From Rhodobacter sp. (GTDB lineage Bacteria > Pseudomonadota > Alphaproteobacteria > Rhodobacterales > Rhodobacteraceae): DNA of 64,000 bases. The stretch lies in NCBI GenBank assembly GCA_020637515.1, contig JACKKG010000001.1, positions 2,820,501-2,884,500 of the forward strand. Direction: 5' to 3'. Position 1 is the stretch's first letter. Each line of letters begins with the position of its first letter. Of the stretch, positions 50,695 through 59,475 are shown piece by piece. The position numbers and the translations under genes were made by a program. The notes under the pieces were generated by a model that worked only from the letters and a program-made list of their open reading frames with translations, did not search any database and was not told the DNA's origin.

Positions 50695-50782
50695 CGACAT
50701 TTCTTGTCTTTCCCCGGTTGCGCATCTGCCCTAGAAATATCCGCGAACCCCTAATCCCCTTCAGTTGTCAGATGGGTCCCCG

Positions 50783-51688
50783 ATGGACTGGGACAAGCTC
50801 AGAATCTTTCACGCGGTCGCCGATGCGGGCAGCCTGACCCATGCCGGCGACGCCCTGGGGCTGAGCCAGTCTGCGGTCAGCCGGCAGATTCGCGGGCTGG
50901 AAGAGTCGCTGGGAACCACCCTGTTCCACCGCCACGCACGGGGACTGATTCTCACCGAGCAGGGGGAATTGCTGTTCGACGCCACGCGGTCGATGACCAA
51001 GCGGTTGGAAACCGCCGCCGCGCGCATCCGCGACAGCGAGGACGAGGTCTACGGCGAATTGCGCGTCACCACGACGACCGCCTTTGGCACGCTCTGGCTG
51101 GCGCCGCGCCTGCCGATGCTTTACGCCAAGTATCCCGAATTGCGCATCGACCTGATGCTCGAGGAGCGAGTCCTCGACCTGCCGATGCGCGAGGCCGACG
51201 TGGCGATCCGCATGAAGGAGCCCAGCCAGGCCGACCTGATCCGCAAGCGCCTGATGGGGGTGCGGATGCGGCTGTATGCCAGCCCCGAATACCTGCGCCA
51301 GAACGGCACCCCGACCGCCCTGCCCGACATGAGCGATCACCGCCTGGTCTGCCAGCACGCCGCCGCCCACCAGGTCGCCGCCGGCGCGGCGCTGGTGCGC
51401 GAACTCATGACCTATGCGGTGCGATCGACCTTTACCGTGAACAATTATTTCGGCGTGTTGCAGGCGGTGGTCAACAATCTGGGCGTCGGCGTGCTGCCCG
51501 ACTACCTGACCGAGGATTTCCCCCAGCTGGTGCGGGTCTTGCCCCATGTGGAAAGCGCCGAAGTGCCGGTGTTCCTGGCCTATCCCGAGGAACTGCGCCA
51601 TTCCAAGCGGGTGTCCGCGTTTCGCGATTTCGTGCTGGACGGCGTCATCGCCTATCGCCGCCAACGCTCGGCCATGAGCGACGAATGA
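50783..51688 (+). CDS. LysR family transcriptional regulator
   Basis: 301-residue LysR protein of usual length: N-terminal helix-turn-helix (LTHAGDALGLSQSAVSRQIR) and a C-terminal effector domain starting near GELRVTTTTAFGTLW. I chose ATG 50783 (MDWDKLRIFHAVADAG). Divergent from the indolepyruvate oxidoreductase gene with a T-N11-A palindrome in the gap between them, so it probably controls that gene and itself. The effector is unknown; an aromatic 2-oxoacid or amino acid is a guess. Confidence 0.92.
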   Translation: MDWDKLRIFHAVADAGSLTHAGDALGLSQSAVSRQIRGLEESLGTTLFHRHARGLILTEQGELLFDATRSMTKRLETAAARIRDSEDEVYGELRVTTTTAFGTLWLAPRLPMLYAKYPELRIDLMLEERVLDLPMREADVAIRMKEPSQADLIRKRLMGVRMRLYASPEYLRQNGTPTALPDMSDHRLVCQHAAAHQVAAGAALVRELMTYAVRSTFTVNNYFGVLQAVVNNLGVGVLPDYLTEDFPQLVRVLPHVESAEVPVFLAYPEELRHSKRVSAFRDFVLDGVIAYRRQRSAMSDE

Positions 51689-51807
51689 CGCCGCTGGCGC
51701 GGGTCCGCCTGACCCCGGGCGTGAGACATGCATGCAACGCATCGCGGCTATGATGCAGGCGCAGCAAAGAAATTGTTGAACGCATGTAGTGATTCGACTA
51801 TCTCTAT

Positions 51808-51889
51808 AGGCGAGATACATGGCTTTGGCCTGTATCTTTACCTCCCTGTTGGACTTGGGCCGAGCACTCGCTCGGCCTATTTTTTTTTT
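51808..51889 (+). ncRNA. suhB/mmgR-like small RNA
   Basis: Roughly 80-base small RNA gene. Seen: a candidate promoter TTGTTG (51773-51778), 17-base spacer, GACTAT; a 5' hairpin AGATACA/TGTATCT (51813-51819 with 51831-51837) extended by GGC/GCC above a bulged U; a single-stranded stretch with CTTTACCTCCCTGTTGG; and a perfect terminator stem GGCCGAGC-ACTC-GCTCGGCC (51858-51877) followed by a run of about ten T. The layout, length and the CCTCCC segment resemble the alphaproteobacterial suhB/mmgR RNA family, an Hfq-dependent sRNA. The family match is from memory; that an sRNA or strong terminated transcript exists here is more certain. A perfect alternative -10 (TATGAT, 51749-51754) would give a longer 5' end. 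Confidence 0.68.
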
Positions 51890-51967
51890 GTCCTTTACGC
51901 GCGCCCGGGGACTTTGTAGCCAGAAAAGACCGGTCCTCAGCGACCCTGACCAGGGGATGATCTCACC

Positions 51968-52528
51968 ATGGCTCAAGACTTGTCCTGCCGCTGCGGGCAT
52001 ATGGGCTGGAGCGTCGAAACCGGCGCGGGCGGCACGCATGTGATCTGCTATTGTGCGGATTGCCAGACCTTCGCCCGCCATTTGGGCCAGTCCGAAACCG
52101 CGCTGGACGCGGATGGCGGGACCGAAATCTTCCAGACCCTGCCGGACGCCGTTCGCATCACGCGGGGCGCCGACTCGCTGGCGTTGCTGCGGCTGGGGCC
52201 CAAGGGGTTGATGCGCTGGTATGCGGGCTGCTGCAACACGCCCATCGCCAACACCCTCGCCAACCCGCGCACCTTGCCCTTCATCGGCATGATCCTGCCC
52301 CCGGGGCAGCCGGGCTTTGGCGCCGTCACCGCCCGGGTCAATACCGCCGCCGCGCGCCACCCGGTCGCGCAGCACGGGTTTGCCGCCACCGGCGCCGCCC
52401 TGCTGGGCCGGGCGCTGAAGGCGCGGCTGACGGGGCGGACCGGATCCCCCCTGTTTACCGCCGACGGCGCGCCCTGCGTCGCGCCGCGCGTCCTGACCCG
52501 CGAAGAGCGCGACGCCGCGCGCCCCTGA
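51968..52528 (+). CDS. DUF6151 family protein (GFA-like zinc fold)
   Basis: 186-residue protein of the DUF6151 family, related to glutathione-dependent formaldehyde-activating (GFA) proteins. Seen: cysteine pairs likely to bind zinc in SCRCGHM, ICYCADCQTF and AGCCNTPI. Located between the sRNA and purL on the same strand. Function unknown; a role in glutathione or aldehyde chemistry would be a guess from the fold. Confidence 0.82.
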   Translation: MAQDLSCRCGHMGWSVETGAGGTHVICYCADCQTFARHLGQSETALDADGGTEIFQTLPDAVRITRGADSLALLRLGPKGLMRWYAGCCNTPIANTLANPRTLPFIGMILPPGQPGFGAVTARVNTAAARHPVAQHGFAATGAALLGRALKARLTGRTGSPLFTADGAPCVAPRVLTREERDAARP

Positions 52529-52593
52529 GGCCTTTTCCCCGGCCCCGGCATGGCCTAAGAAGCGCGCAGCACCCAGCCAGAGGACGCGCGCCC

Positions 52594-54753
52594 ATGCAAG
52601 AGCCCGCCATCACCGACGACCTGATCGCCGCACACGGTCTGAAGCCCGACGAATACCAGCGCATCCTCGACATCATCGGCCGCGAGCCCACGTTCACCGA
52701 ACTGGGCATCTTCAGCGCCATGTGGAACGAGCATTGCTCCTACAAATCGTCGAAGAAATGGCTGCGCACCCTGCCGACCAAGGGCCCCCAGGTGATCTGC
52801 GGACCGGGCGAGAACGCCGGCGTGGTCGATATCGGCGATGGTCAGGCGCTGATCTTCAAGATGGAGAGCCACAACCACCCGTCCTATATCGAGCCGCACC
52901 AAGGCGCGGCGACCGGCGTGGGCGGCATTCTGCGCGACGTGTTCACCATGGGCGCGCGGCCCATCGCGGCGATGAACGCGCTGAGTTTCGGCCTGCCCTC
53001 GCACCCCAAGACCGCGCATATCGTCAAGGGCGTGGTCGAGGGGATCGGCAGCTACGGCAACTGCTTCGGCGTGCCCAACGTGGGCGGCGAGGTGCGCTTC
53101 CATGCCAGCTACAACGGCAACTGCCTGGTCAACGCCTTTGCGGCGGGGCTCGCAGAGACCGACCGGATCTTCTACTCGGCCGCCTCGGGCGTGGGGATGC
53201 CGGTGGTCTACCTGGGCGCCAAGACCGGCCGCGACGGTGTCGGCGGGGCGACCATGGCGTCGGCGGAATTCGACGACACGATCGAGGAAAAGCGCCCCAC
53301 CGTGCAGGTCGGCGACCCGTTCACCGAAAAGCGCCTGCTCGAGGCCTGCCTGGAGCTGATGCAGACCGGCGCGGTCATCTCGATCCAGGACATGGGCGCG
53401 GCTGGCCTGACCTGCTCGGCGGTCGAGATGGGCGACAAGGGCGGGCTGGGCATCAAGCTGCAACTCGACGACGTGCCCCAGCGCGAGGCCGCGATGACGG
53501 CCTACGAGATGATGCTGTCGGAATCGCAAGAGCGCATGCTGATGGTCCTGCACCCCGAGAAAGAGGCCGAGGCCCGCGCCGTCTTTGAAAAATGGGACCT
53601 CGATTTCGCCATCGTCGGCGAAACCATCCCCGAGGACCGCTTCCTGATCCTGCACGGCAATGCGATCAAGGCCGATCTGCCGCTGTCCAAGCTCAGCTCG
53701 GAAGCGCCCGAATACGACCGCCCCTGGGTGCCGACCCCGGCCGCCGCGCCGATGGACCCGGTGCCGCAGATCGACCCCGTGGACGCGCTGCGCGCGCTCA
53801 TTGCCAGCCCGAACTATGCCCACAAGGGCTGGGTCTGGGAGCAATATGACCACATGGTCATGGCCGACACCGTGCGCGCGCCAGGACTGGGCGCGGGCGT
53901 GGTGCGGGTGCACGGCACGGACAAGGCCATCGCCTTCACCAGCGACGTGACGCCGCGCTATGTGCGGGCGAACCCGGTCGAAGGCGGCAAGCAAGCGGTG
54001 GCCGAGGCCTATCGCAACCTGACCGCCGTGGGCGCGCGACCGCTGGCGACGACCGACAACCTGAACTTCGGCAATCCCGAAAAGCCCGAGATCATGGGCC
54101 AGTTCGTCGGTGCGATCCAGGGAATCGGCGCGGCCTGCGCGGCGCTGGACATGCCGATCGTGTCGGGCAACGTGTCGCTTTACAACGAGACCGACGGCAA
54201 GGGCATCCTGCCGACCCCGACCATCGGCGCGGTGGGGCTTCTGGCTTCGCTGGACGAGCTGATCGCAGGCCGGCCCGAGTCCGGCGATTTCGCGATCCTG
54301 ATCGGCGCGACGACGGGCCACCTGGGCCAGTCCGCGCTGCTGGCCGAGGTGTTCCACCGCGAGGACGGCGACGCGCCCGCCGTGGACCTGGACGCCGAGC
54401 GCCGAAACGGCGAATTCCTGCGCGCGAACCGGGCGCTGGTCAAGGCCGCGACGGACCTTTCGGACGGCGGGCTGGCGCTGGCGGCCTTCGAGATGGCCGA
54501 GGCCGCGGGCCTGGGGCTGACGCTGGACGAGGGCGAGACCGGGTTCCTCTTTGGCGAGGACCAGGCGCGCTATCTGCTCGCCTGCGGCTTTGACCAGGCC
54601 GAGGCGCTGATGGTCGCGGCGGCGTCGGCGGGCGTGCCGGTGCAGACCGTGGGCCGCTTTGGCGGCGAGACGGTCAGCCTGGGCGGGTCCACGGCGCCGC
54701 TGCGCGATCTGTCGGCGCTTTATCGCGGGGCATTCGAAGCCGCCCTGGGGTGA
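52594..54753 (+). CDS. purL: Phosphoribosylformylglycinamidine synthase subunit PurL (small type)
   Basis: 719-residue PurL subunit (purine synthesis step 4), the alphaproteobacterial/Gram-positive small form that works with separate PurS and PurQ. Seen: ATP/substrate motifs SAMWNEHCSYKSSKKWL, FKMESHNHPSYIEPHQGAA, GGATMASAEFDD, TTDNLNFGNPEKPEIMGQF and SGNVSLYNET. ATG 52594 is preceded by GAGGACGCGCG. Hairpin repeat copy C follows 8 bases after the stop. Confidence 0.97.
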   Translation: MQEPAITDDLIAAHGLKPDEYQRILDIIGREPTFTELGIFSAMWNEHCSYKSSKKWLRTLPTKGPQVICGPGENAGVVDIGDGQALIFKMESHNHPSYIEPHQGAATGVGGILRDVFTMGARPIAAMNALSFGLPSHPKTAHIVKGVVEGIGSYGNCFGVPNVGGEVRFHASYNGNCLVNAFAAGLAETDRIFYSAASGVGMPVVYLGAKTGRDGVGGATMASAEFDDTIEEKRPTVQVGDPFTEKRLLEACLELMQTGAVISIQDMGAAGLTCSAVEMGDKGGLGIKLQLDDVPQREAAMTAYEMMLSESQERMLMVLHPEKEAEARAVFEKWDLDFAIVGETIPEDRFLILHGNAIKADLPLSKLSSEAPEYDRPWVPTPAAAPMDPVPQIDPVDALRALIASPNYAHKGWVWEQYDHMVMADTVRAPGLGAGVVRVHGTDKAIAFTSDVTPRYVRANPVEGGKQAVAEAYRNLTAVGARPLATTDNLNFGNPEKPEIMGQFVGAIQGIGAACAALDMPIVSGNVSLYNETDGKGILPTPTIGAVGLLASLDELIAGRPESGDFAILIGATTGHLGQSALLAEVFHREDGDAPAVDLDAERRNGEFLRANRALVKAATDLSDGGLALAAFEMAEAAGLGLTLDEGETGFLFGEDQARYLLACGFDQAEALMVAAASAGVPVQTVGRFGGETVSLGGSTAPLRDLSALYRGAFEAALG

Positions 54754-54761
54754 GCAGGCAG

Positions 54762-54847
54762 CGGGGGCTGCCGCCCCCGCACCCCCGCCCAAAGGGGGTT
54801 TTCCACCCCCTTTGGATACCCCCGAGGATATTTCCGGCACAAAGAAG
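54762..54847 (+). repeat. 3'-end hairpin repeat, copy C (subfamily I)
   Basis: Begins 8 bases after the purL stop. Hairpin 1 is CGGGGGC-TGCC-GCCCCCG (54762-54779): one G has become C and its partner C has become G relative to copies A and B, another compensatory change. Hairpin 2 CCAAAGGGGG (54789-54798), loop TTTTCCA, CCCCCTTTGG (54806-54815). Tail CGAGGATATTTCCGGCACAA. Confidence 0.85.
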
Positions 54848-54884
54848 GCGCCTGCGATGCCCCCGGGGCACGGTATTTCCTGGT

Positions 54885-54921
54885 CCGAAAACGAAACCGG
54901 GGGGCCACTGGCCCCCCGGTT
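54885..54921 (-). terminator. Terminator of the pnt operon
   Basis: Perfect 12-bp stem AACCGGGGGGCC (54895-54906) with GGCCCCCCGGTT (54910-54921), three-base loop, followed on the minus strand by TTTCGTTTTCGG. It lies 22 bases downstream of the pntB stop. Confidence 0.75.
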
Positions 54922-54943
54922 CGATGGATCGTTTCGCGCCCGA

Positions 54944-56419
54944 TCACTCGATCATGGGCAGCAGTGCATCGATCGACTTTTTTGCGTCACCGTAGAACAT
55001 GCGCGTGTTTTCCTTGAAGAACAGCGGGTTCTCGATGCCCGAATAGCCCGTGCCCTGGCCACGTTTGGACACGAAGACCTGCTTGGCCTTCCAGCATTCC
55101 AGCACCGGCATGCCGGCGATGGGGCTGTTGGGGTCTTCCTGCGCGGCCGGGTTGACGATGTCGTTCGAGCCGATGACGATGGCGACATCGGTGTCGGGGA
55201 AGTCCTCGTTGATCTCGTCCATTTCCAGGACGATGTCGTAGGGAACCTTGGCTTCGGCCAGCAGCACGTTCATGTGCCCCGGCAGGCGGCCCGCCACAGG
55301 ATGGATGGCGAAGCGCACGGTCTTGCCCTTGGCGCGCAGCTTGCGGGTCAGTTCGCTGACCGATTGCTGCGCCTGCGCCACCGCCATACCGTAGCCCGGG
55401 ATGATGATGACGCTGTCGGCGTCGTTCAAGGCCGCCGCGACACCGTCGGCGTCGATGGCGATCTGTTCGCCCGAGATTTCCATCGCCGGGCCCGTGGTGC
55501 CGCCAAAGCCACCCAGGATCACCGAGATGAAGCTGCGGTTCATCGCCTTGCACATGATGTAGCTGAGGATCGCGCCCGACGAGCCGACCAGCGCGCCGAC
55601 GACGATCAACAGGTCGTTCGACAGCGAGAAGCCGATCGCCGCCGCCGCCCAGCCCGAATAGCTGTTCAGCATCGACACCACCACCGGCATGTCGGCGCCA
55701 CCGATGCCCATGATCAGGTGATAGCCGATGAAGAAGGCCATCAGCGTCATCAGGATCAGCGTCCAGCTGCCCGCGCCCTGGAAATAGAGCACCAGCAGGA
55801 TCGCCGAGATCAGCGCCGCGCCCGCGTTCAGCATGTGGCCGCCGGGCAGTTTGCGGGCCTTGCCATCGACCTTGCCCGCCAGCTTGCCATAGGCGATGAC
55901 CGACCCGGTGAAGGTGACGGCGCCGATGAAGACGCCCAGGAAGACCTCGATCTTCAGCACCGCCAGTTCGGCTGCGGTCTTGTGCGCGATCTTCAGGGCG
56001 AATCCGCCCAGGCCCTGCTCGTTCAGCCAGGCGGCCATGCCGGTCGCGCTGAGCGTGGTCGGCGCATCGGCCATCAGCGCGGCGACGCGCACCATCTCGA
56101 TATGGGCGTTGTAGCCGATGAACACCGCCGCCAGACCGACCAGCGAGTGCATCGCCGCCACCAGTTGCGGCATCTCGGTCATCTGCACGCGCTGCGCGAC
56201 GAACCAGCCGATGGCGCCGCCGGCGGCGATCATCGCCAGCGAGACGCCCCAGTTGCCCGCGCCTGGGCCGGCCAGCGTGGCGACCACGGCCAGAGCCATG
56301 CCGACGATGCCATACCAGACCGCGCGTTTCGCGCTTTCCTGGCCCGAAAGCCCGCCCAGCGACTGGATGAAAAGGACCGCCGCGACGACGTAAGCGGCCG
56401 TTGTGAACCCGTATTCCAT
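54944..56419 (-). CDS. pntB: NAD(P) transhydrogenase subunit beta
   Basis: 491-residue membrane subunit of the proton-translocating transhydrogenase, which drives NADPH formation from NADH with the proton gradient. Seen: about nine hydrophobic segments in the first 270 residues, and the C-terminal NADP-binding domain with IIPGYGMAVAQAQ, RFAIHPVAGRLPGHMNVLLA and VAIVIGSNDIVNPAA. Encoded 13 bases after pntA and followed by a strong terminator. Confidence 0.96.
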   Translation of the reverse strand: MEYGFTTAAYVVAAVLFIQSLGGLSGQESAKRAVWYGIVGMALAVVATLAGPGAGNWGVSLAMIAAGGAIGWFVAQRVQMTEMPQLVAAMHSLVGLAAVFIGYNAHIEMVRVAALMADAPTTLSATGMAAWLNEQGLGGFALKIAHKTAAELAVLKIEVFLGVFIGAVTFTGSVIAYGKLAGKVDGKARKLPGGHMLNAGAALISAILLVLYFQGAGSWTLILMTLMAFFIGYHLIMGIGGADMPVVVSMLNSYSGWAAAAIGFSLSNDLLIVVGALVGSSGAILSYIMCKAMNRSFISVILGGFGGTTGPAMEISGEQIAIDADGVAAALNDADSVIIIPGYGMAVAQAQQSVSELTRKLRAKGKTVRFAIHPVAGRLPGHMNVLLAEAKVPYDIVLEMDEINEDFPDTDVAIVIGSNDIVNPAAQEDPNSPIAGMPVLECWKAKQVFVSKRGQGTGYSGIENPLFFKENTRMFYGDAKKSIDALLPMIE

Positions 56420-56432
56420 TGAGGCGCGCTCC

Positions 56433-58004
56433 TTACGACTTCTGGAACATGGCGAGCATCCGCCGCGTCACCATGAAGCCACCGAAGATGTTGATACCGG
56501 CCATGAAGACCGACAGCGCGGCGAGGATCACGACCAGCCAGCTGCCCGACCCGATCTGCATCAGCGCGCCGAGGATGATGATCGACGAGATCGCGTTGGT
56601 GACCGCCATCAGCGGCGTGTGCAGCGAATGCGACACGTTCCAGATGACCTGGAAACCGACATAGCAGGCCAGCACGAAAACGATGAAATGCGCCATGAAG
56701 CTGGCTGGCGCAAAGGCCCCGGCCAGAAGCAGCGCCGCGCCGCCGACGGCCAGCAGGGTGACCTGGTTGCGGGTCTGCGCCTTGAAGGCGGCGACTTCCT
56801 GCGCGCGCTTCTCCTCGGGCGTCAGTTCCTTGGGCTTTTCCTTTTTCTGGACCGCGATCGCCTGCACCTTGGGCGGCGGCGGCGGGAAGGTGATGGCACC
56901 GTCGTGCGTCACCGTCGCCCCGCGGATCACGTCATCCTCCATGTTGTGGACGATGACACCATCCTTGCCGGGCGTCAGGTCCGACAGCATGTGCCGGATG
57001 TTGTTGGAATAAAGCGTCGAGGCCTGCGTGCCCATGCGGCTGGGGAAGTCGGTGTAGCCGACGATCGTCACGCCGTTGTCGGTGACGATCTTCTCGTCCT
57101 TGACGGTCAGGTCGCAGTTGCCGCCGCGTTCGGCCGCAAGGTCCACCACGACCGAGCCGCGCTTCATCAGGCGCACCATGTCCTCGGTCCACAGCTTGGG
57201 CGCGGGGCGGCCGGGGATCAGGGCGGTGGTGATGACGATGTCCACGTCGGGCGCGAGTTCGCGGAACTTCTTGAGCTGCGCTTCGCGGAACTCGGGGCTC
57301 GAGGGGGCGGCATAACCGCCGGTGGCGGCGCCGTCCTGCTGCGCGCCCTCGAAATCGAGATAGACGAACTCGGCGCCCATCGATTCGATCTGCTCGGCGA
57401 CCTCGGGGCGCACGTCGAACGCCAGCGTGATCGCACCCAGCGAGGTCGATGTGCCGATCGCGGCAAGCCCGGCCACACCGGCGCCGACGACCAGCACCCT
57501 GGCGGGCGGAACCTTGCCCGCCGCCGTCACCTGCCCGGTGAAGAAGCGGCCGAAATTGTTGCCGGCCTCGATCACCGCGCGGTAGCCGGCGATGTTCGCC
57601 ATCGAGCTGAGCGCGTCCATCTTTTGAGCGCGCGAGATGCGCGGCACCATGTCCATGGCGACGACGGTCGCGCCGCGCTCCTTGGCCAATTCCAGCATTT
57701 CCGCGTTCTGGGCGGGCCAAAAGAAGGAAATCAGCGTCTGGCCCTGGCGCAGGCGCGCGATCTCGGCGCGTTCGGGTTCGCGGACCTTGACCACCACATC
57801 GGCCGCGTCGAAAAGCGCGGCCGCGTCGGGCGCGATCTCGACCCCGGCGGCGACATAGGCCGAATCCTCGAAACCCGACGCCGCACCGGCACCGCTTTCC
57901 ACGATGCAGGCGTGACCCAGTTTCTGCAATTGAAGCGCCGAATCCGGCGTCATCGCGACCCGGTTCTCGCCCGGGAATATCTCTTTCGGTGCCCCGATCT
58001 TCAC
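56433..58004 (-). CDS. pntA: NAD(P) transhydrogenase subunit alpha (fused form)
   Basis: 523-residue subunit carrying the NAD(H)-binding domain plus C-terminal membrane helices, so it is the E. coli-like fused form and not the split PntAA/PntAB form common in some alphaproteobacteria. I chose GTG 58004 (MKIGAPKEIFPGENRVAMTP), preceded by GGAGGACCAAC; upstream codons encode an unlike extension. Seen: GAGVAGLAAIGT NAD-binding loop and hydrophobic C-terminal segments. Confidence 0.95.
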   Translation of the reverse strand: MKIGAPKEIFPGENRVAMTPDSALQLQKLGHACIVESGAGAASGFEDSAYVAAGVEIAPDAAALFDAADVVVKVREPERAEIARLRQGQTLISFFWPAQNAEMLELAKERGATVVAMDMVPRISRAQKMDALSSMANIAGYRAVIEAGNNFGRFFTGQVTAAGKVPPARVLVVGAGVAGLAAIGTSTSLGAITLAFDVRPEVAEQIESMGAEFVYLDFEGAQQDGAATGGYAAPSSPEFREAQLKKFRELAPDVDIVITTALIPGRPAPKLWTEDMVRLMKRGSVVVDLAAERGGNCDLTVKDEKIVTDNGVTIVGYTDFPSRMGTQASTLYSNNIRHMLSDLTPGKDGVIVHNMEDDVIRGATVTHDGAITFPPPPPKVQAIAVQKKEKPKELTPEEKRAQEVAAFKAQTRNQVTLLAVGGAALLLAGAFAPASFMAHFIVFVLACYVGFQVIWNVSHSLHTPLMAVTNAISSIIILGALMQIGSGSWLVVILAALSVFMAGINIFGGFMVTRRMLAMFQKS

Positions 58005-58152
58005 GTTGGTCCTCCGTTTCAAGGGCCGGGCGAGGCGCCGCCCGATAGTTTCGTGCCGCAGGTGCATACCCCGCGCAAGATTATTTCACAAGGTGGTGAG
58101 CGCAATGGTCCTGAGACGAAAGGTCACGCAATTGTCGCATCCGCGCGCCGGA

Positions 58153-58194
58153 TTGAGGCAGATCAAGGTCGTCCTCGCGCAATTGGTGTAGGAC
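58153..58194 (+). promoter_or_regulatory. Fnr-type box and promoter of ppk2
   Basis: TTGAGGCAGATCAA at 58153-58166 matches the Fnr consensus TTGAT-N4-ATCAA at 9 of 10 positions. With a -10 TAGGAC at 58189-58194 and start near 58201 the box centre lies at about -41.5, the classic class II activator position. It suggests oxygen control of ppk2; inference from sequence only. Confidence 0.5.
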
Positions 58195-58223
58195 AACCTC
58201 GTGTTTTCCAAAGGAGTTCCGGC

Positions 58224-59225
58224 ATGACCGACACCGCCGCCGCCAGCCCGACCGAATCTGCCACGCCCGAACCGGTCGAAACCGGATCGCAGCCGGTTGC
58301 GACTGACGTTGCGTCGGGGGCCGACGGGGACGCGCTTCAGCGCCAGACCGCGCCAAGCGGTGCGGCCTCGCCGCGCGACGCCGTGCGCCTGGCCGCCGAA
58401 AAGGGCGGGCCGATCAGCCCCGAGGTGCTGAAAACCGCGTTCGAAAGCGCGCATTACCCCTATCCGCACAAGATGGCGCGCAAGCCCTACGAGGCCGAGA
58501 AGGCGCGCTTGCAGGCCGAGTTGCTGAAGGTCCAGATCTGGGCGCAGGACACCGGCCAGAAGTTTGTCATGCTGTTCGAAGGGCGCGACGCGGCCGGCAA
58601 GGGCGGCACGATCAAACGCTTCACCGAACACCTGAACCCGCGCTTCGCGCGCGTCGTCGCGCTGAACAAGCCGACCGAGAGCGAGCGCGGCCAATGGTAT
58701 TTCCAACGCTATATCGAGCATCTGCCGACCGCGGGGGAAATGGTGTTCTATGACCGCAGTTGGTACAACCGCGCCGGGGTCGAACGGGTGATGGGTTTCT
58801 GCACGCCCGAGGAATACCTGGAATTCATGCGCCAGGCGCCCGAGTTCGAGCGGATGCTGGTGCGTTCGGGGATCCGACTTTACAAGTTCTGGTTCTCGGT
58901 CACACCGGACGAACAGCGCCGCCGCTTCGCGGAACGCGAGACCGACCCGCTGAAACGCTGGAAACTGTCGCCGATCGACAAGGCCAGCCTGGATCTGTGG
59001 GACGAATACACCGCCGCGAAGGAAGCGATGTTCTTTTACACCGACACGGCCGACGCGCCCTGGACCATCATCAAGTCGAAGGACAAGAAGCGCGCGCGGC
59101 TGAACGCGATGAAGCATTTCCTGTCCACGCTGGACTATCCCGGCAAGGACCCCGAGGTGGTGGGCAAGCCCGATCCGCTGATCGTGGGGCACGCGCGCCA
59201 TGTGATGCGCCACGCCGATTTCTGA
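58224..59225 (+). CDS. ppk2: Polyphosphate kinase 2
   Basis: 333-residue PPK2, which phosphorylates nucleotides with polyphosphate. Seen: a low-complexity N terminus of about 80 residues rich in Ala, Thr and Pro; Walker A FEGRDAAGKGGTIKR; Walker B-like FYDRSWYNRAGVERVMGF; and lid region FSVTPDEQRRRFAERETDPLKRWKL. Length and one-domain layout fit class I PPK2. ATG 58224 follows AAGGAG. Divergent from pntA across 219 bases that contain an Fnr-type box. Confidence 0.94.
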   Translation: MTDTAAASPTESATPEPVETGSQPVATDVASGADGDALQRQTAPSGAASPRDAVRLAAEKGGPISPEVLKTAFESAHYPYPHKMARKPYEAEKARLQAELLKVQIWAQDTGQKFVMLFEGRDAAGKGGTIKRFTEHLNPRFARVVALNKPTESERGQWYFQRYIEHLPTAGEMVFYDRSWYNRAGVERVMGFCTPEEYLEFMRQAPEFERMLVRSGIRLYKFWFSVTPDEQRRRFAERETDPLKRWKLSPIDKASLDLWDEYTAAKEAMFFYTDTADAPWTIIKSKDKKRARLNAMKHFLSTLDYPGKDPEVVGKPDPLIVGHARHVMRHADF

Positions 59226-59362
59226 CGCTGTGCGATCGGGCGCGACGAGACCGGGCGCGGCGTGAGGGCGCGCGGGGGACGGGCGGGGGTTTCGCCCTCG
59301 GCCGGCAGCCTTCCAGGCCGCAGCCCTCGGGCGACCGGGCGCGGCGCTGACGCGCCGCGCGC

Positions 59363-59429
59363 AGGGGGCTTTGCGCCCCCTCTTCGCTGCGCGAATTCAC
59401 CCCCGCAGGATATTTGGGGCACAAAGAAG
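59363..59429 (+). repeat. 3'-end hairpin repeat, copy D (diverged subfamily I)
   Basis: About 137 bases after the ppk2 stop. Hairpins AGGGGGC/GCCCCCT (59363-59369 with 59375-59381) and TTCGC/GCGAA (59383-59387 with 59391-59395) differ in sequence from copies A-C, but the tail CCCCGCAGGATATTTGGGGC followed by ACAAAGAAG is clearly the same, and its CCCC/GGGG arms still pair around the AGGATATTT loop. Confidence 0.7.
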
Positions 59430-59475
59430 CGGGCCGGGCTTGCCCCCGGGGCCCCTATGGCGGCAAAAGCGGGGA

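Noticed and set aside
51728..51919. Small plus-strand ORF of 63 codons
   Set aside because: It runs straight through the sRNA hairpins and the U-run of the terminator, encoding a phenylalanine run; no ribosome binding site.
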